Assembly (NCBI GenBank): GCA_014801865.1
Contig: JAAVDH010000005.1
Coordinates: 8,538-42,886, forward strand
Length of the DNA: 34,349 bases
Reading direction: 5' to 3'
DNA from: Bacteroides sp.
GTDB lineage: Bacteria > Bacteroidota > Bacteroidia > Bacteroidales > Muribaculaceae
Made by a program: the position numbers and the translations under genes. The notes under the pieces were generated by a model. The model saw only the letters and a program-made list of their open reading frames with translations, did no database searches and was not told the origin of the DNA. Below are positions 32,909 through 34,349 of the stretch, one piece after another. Positions within the stretch are counted from its first letter, which is position 1, and every line of letters begins with the position of its first letter.

Positions 32909-32938
32909 TTGACATGATGTGGGGATTGACTAATTTTG
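32909..32938 (+). promoter_or_regulatory. Promoter of the Mur-ligase gene
   Basis: TTG (32909-32911), 19 bases, TAATTTTG (32931-32938). Transcription would begin near 32945, about 32 bases before the ATG at 32977. Confidence 0.72.
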
Positions 32939-32976
32939 TAAGTTGAAATTATTAGAAACGGATATTCAGTACAGAT

Positions 32977-34349
32977 ATGACAATTGCCATCACCGTTATA
33001 TTCATTATCACTGCCCTCACGACGCTTACCGCTCTCGGGGCCGAACTGCGTCGCGACCTTATGATGTTGCAGCAGAATTCCTATATGCCTGAGCGCTATC
33101 GCCGATGGCTGAGCGAGTCAGGCGACACCACTTCATACGTGCGTCTCATCGGCATGGCGGTGTTTCTCGCCGCATGTATAGGCTTCAGTTTTCAGATCTG
33201 GGCCATAGCTCTGATGCTCGTTTTTTCATCGGGACTGGCCATCACCCTTCTGCGACGCAAGTATAAGAAGCCTCTGGTAGTGACTCCGCGTGTACGACGC
33301 ATTTATGCTACGGAATGGGCGCTTTCACTCTTGGTTATCGTAGCATACATCATTCTGTTTACCATCGACAATAAACCCAAGTATGGATCTGAGGAAATAG
33401 ACATTGACCTCATTTGCTATATCATAGCCATCTGCGCTACAGGGCTTTACTGTGCCTCACATATTGTCACTATAGTTGCCGTGACCCTGCTCTCTCCGGT
33501 CGAGAAACGTATCAACCGCGGTTACTACGATGACGCTGCGCGCATACTCCGCTCCATGCCTGACCTTAAAATCATAGGTGTGACCGGAAGCTATGGCAAA
33601 ACCTCCACCAAGCACTACCTCAAGGCTATGCTTGACACCACCTTTGACGTGGCCATGACCCCGGGCAACTTTAATACCACCCTCGGAGTAATACGCACCG
33701 TTCGTGAACATCTAAAGCCCTATAACGAGGTGTTCATCGTGGAGATGGGTGCCAAGCGTACGGGCGATATCAAGGAAATATGCGACCTTGTACATCCTAC
33801 CTACGGCATTGTGACCGCCGTGGGAGAGCAGCATCTCGAGTCGTTCGGAAGTATCGAGAATGTGCAACGCACGAAGTTTGAGCTTATTGACTCTCTTCCC
33901 GCCGACGGTCTGGGTGTAATCAACGATGACTTCGCCATGGCGGCCTCGCGCAAGGTAGACAACGTGCGCACTCTGCGCTATGCACTTAAAAATACCGGCT
34001 CGGCTGATTTTACCGCCGAGGATATACGCTACAATTCTCGAGGCACGGACTTCACTCTTGTAGACCGACGCAACGGGTCACGTACTCCGATGCACACCCG
34101 CCTCGTGGGCGAATGTAATGTATCCAATCTTATCGCAGCCGCCATCATAGCCCTTGAGCTTGGTGTGCCCGCCGAAAAGATACGCTATGCCGTAGAGCAG
34201 CTTGAGCAGGTGGAACATCGCCTGAGCATACGCCGCATCCCCGGCGGTATCACTATCATAGACGATGCTTATAACTCCAACCCCACGGGCTCGGCCATGG
34301 CACTTGATGTGCTCTCAGCCATGAAGGAGGGCAAGCGTATTATCATCAC
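32977..34349 (+). CDS. Mur-ligase family protein (MurF-like) with N-terminal membrane domain; 3' end outside window
   Basis: The frame is open from the ATG at 32977 to the last base, giving 457 visible residues. Residues about 1-175 hold four hydrophobic helices (roughly 2-22, 54-93 as two, 113-128, 141-170) in place of the usual MurF uridine-binding domain. From about 195 a Mur-ligase ATPase domain follows: P-loop GVTGSYGKTSTK with Lys208, TPGNFNTTLG, EMGAKRTGDI, a QHLESFGS block, NDD, and at about 435 DDAYNSNPTG, which resembles the MurF C-terminal DSYNANP signature. MurF adds D-Ala-D-Ala to the muropeptide precursor; whether this anchored form does so, or ligates something else, is not decided by sequence. 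It has its own promoter. Confidence 0.85.
   Translation, partial: MTIAITVIFIITALTTLTALGAELRRDLMMLQQNSYMPERYRRWLSESGDTTSYVRLIGMAVFLAACIGFSFQIWAIALMLVFSSGLAITLLRRKYKKPLVVTPRVRRIYATEWALSLLVIVAYIILFTIDNKPKYGSEEIDIDLICYIIAICATGLYCASHIVTIVAVTLLSPVEKRINRGYYDDAARILRSMPDLKIIGVTGSYGKTSTKHYLKAMLDTTFDVAMTPGNFNTTLGVIRTVREHLKPYNEVFIVEMGAKRTGDIKEICDLVHPTYGIVTAVGEQHLESFGSIENVQRTKFELIDSLPADGLGVINDDFAMAASRKVDNVRTLRYALKNTGSADFTAEDIRYNSRGTDFTLVDRRNGSRTPMHTRLVGECNVSNLIAAAIIALELGVPAEKIRYAVEQLEQVEHRLSIRRIPGGITIIDDAYNSNPTGSAMALDVLSAMKEGKRIII

Overview
This window looks like chromosomal DNA from a Bacteroidales bacterium, most likely Muribaculaceae or a close relative (an inference from gene content). Supporting signs are promoters of the Bacteroidetes type (-33 TTTG or TTG, 19-21 bp, -7 TAnnTTTG), the near absence of Shine-Dalgarno sequences, a SprA/Sov type IX secretion translocon next to ruvA, an IspG with the large insert seen in Bacteroidetes, and several outer-membrane beta-barrel genes.

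Layout. 1-708 is the 3' part of a glutamate dehydrogenase gene closed by a strong terminator. 830-3640 is an AT-rich accessory stretch: an unrecognised protein with a faint alkyladenine-glycosylase look, an agmatine-deiminase-family enzyme and, on the minus strand, an AraC/GyrI-type regulator. 3640-4425 has no gene but is full of hairpins and carries a pair of inverted ~125 bp repeats. 4426-17240 is a run of minus-strand genes, in transcription order: sulfatase, ruvA, sprA, an Uup-type ABC-F ATPase and a threonine aldolase. rsgA (17448-18389) is on the plus strand and is followed by a nested REP-like inverted-repeat element (18436-18691). 18739-23070 holds three envelope genes around a divergent promoter region: a TonB-receptor-like barrel, a DUF3943 protein and an Omp85-type barrel. 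23165-31763 is all plus strand: a four-helix/zinc-ribbon protein, an EptA-like phosphoethanolamine transferase, a TonB-dependent receptor, purE, ispG, ribD and an alpha/beta hydrolase. An AT-rich DUF3800 gene follows. A probable small RNA lies on the minus strand at about 32636-32744. The window ends inside a membrane-anchored Mur-ligase gene that runs off the edge (32977-34349).

How the parts fit. Much of the content concerns the cell envelope: SprA for type IX export, Omp85 and TonB-type barrels, lipid A decoration and a Mur ligase. The rest is mostly housekeeping: purine, isoprenoid and riboflavin synthesis, ribosome assembly and recombination.

The most interesting material is non-coding: (i) hairpins with varying stems around a conserved CCGGAGG-containing loop, in two composite elements 14 kb apart; (ii) 9-10 bp tandem arrays filling three short intergenic gaps; (iii) paired TGTNACA palindromes at the promoters of the envelope genes; (iv) the small-RNA candidate with its own promoter and terminator. 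All calls come from reading the sequence; no database search was possible.
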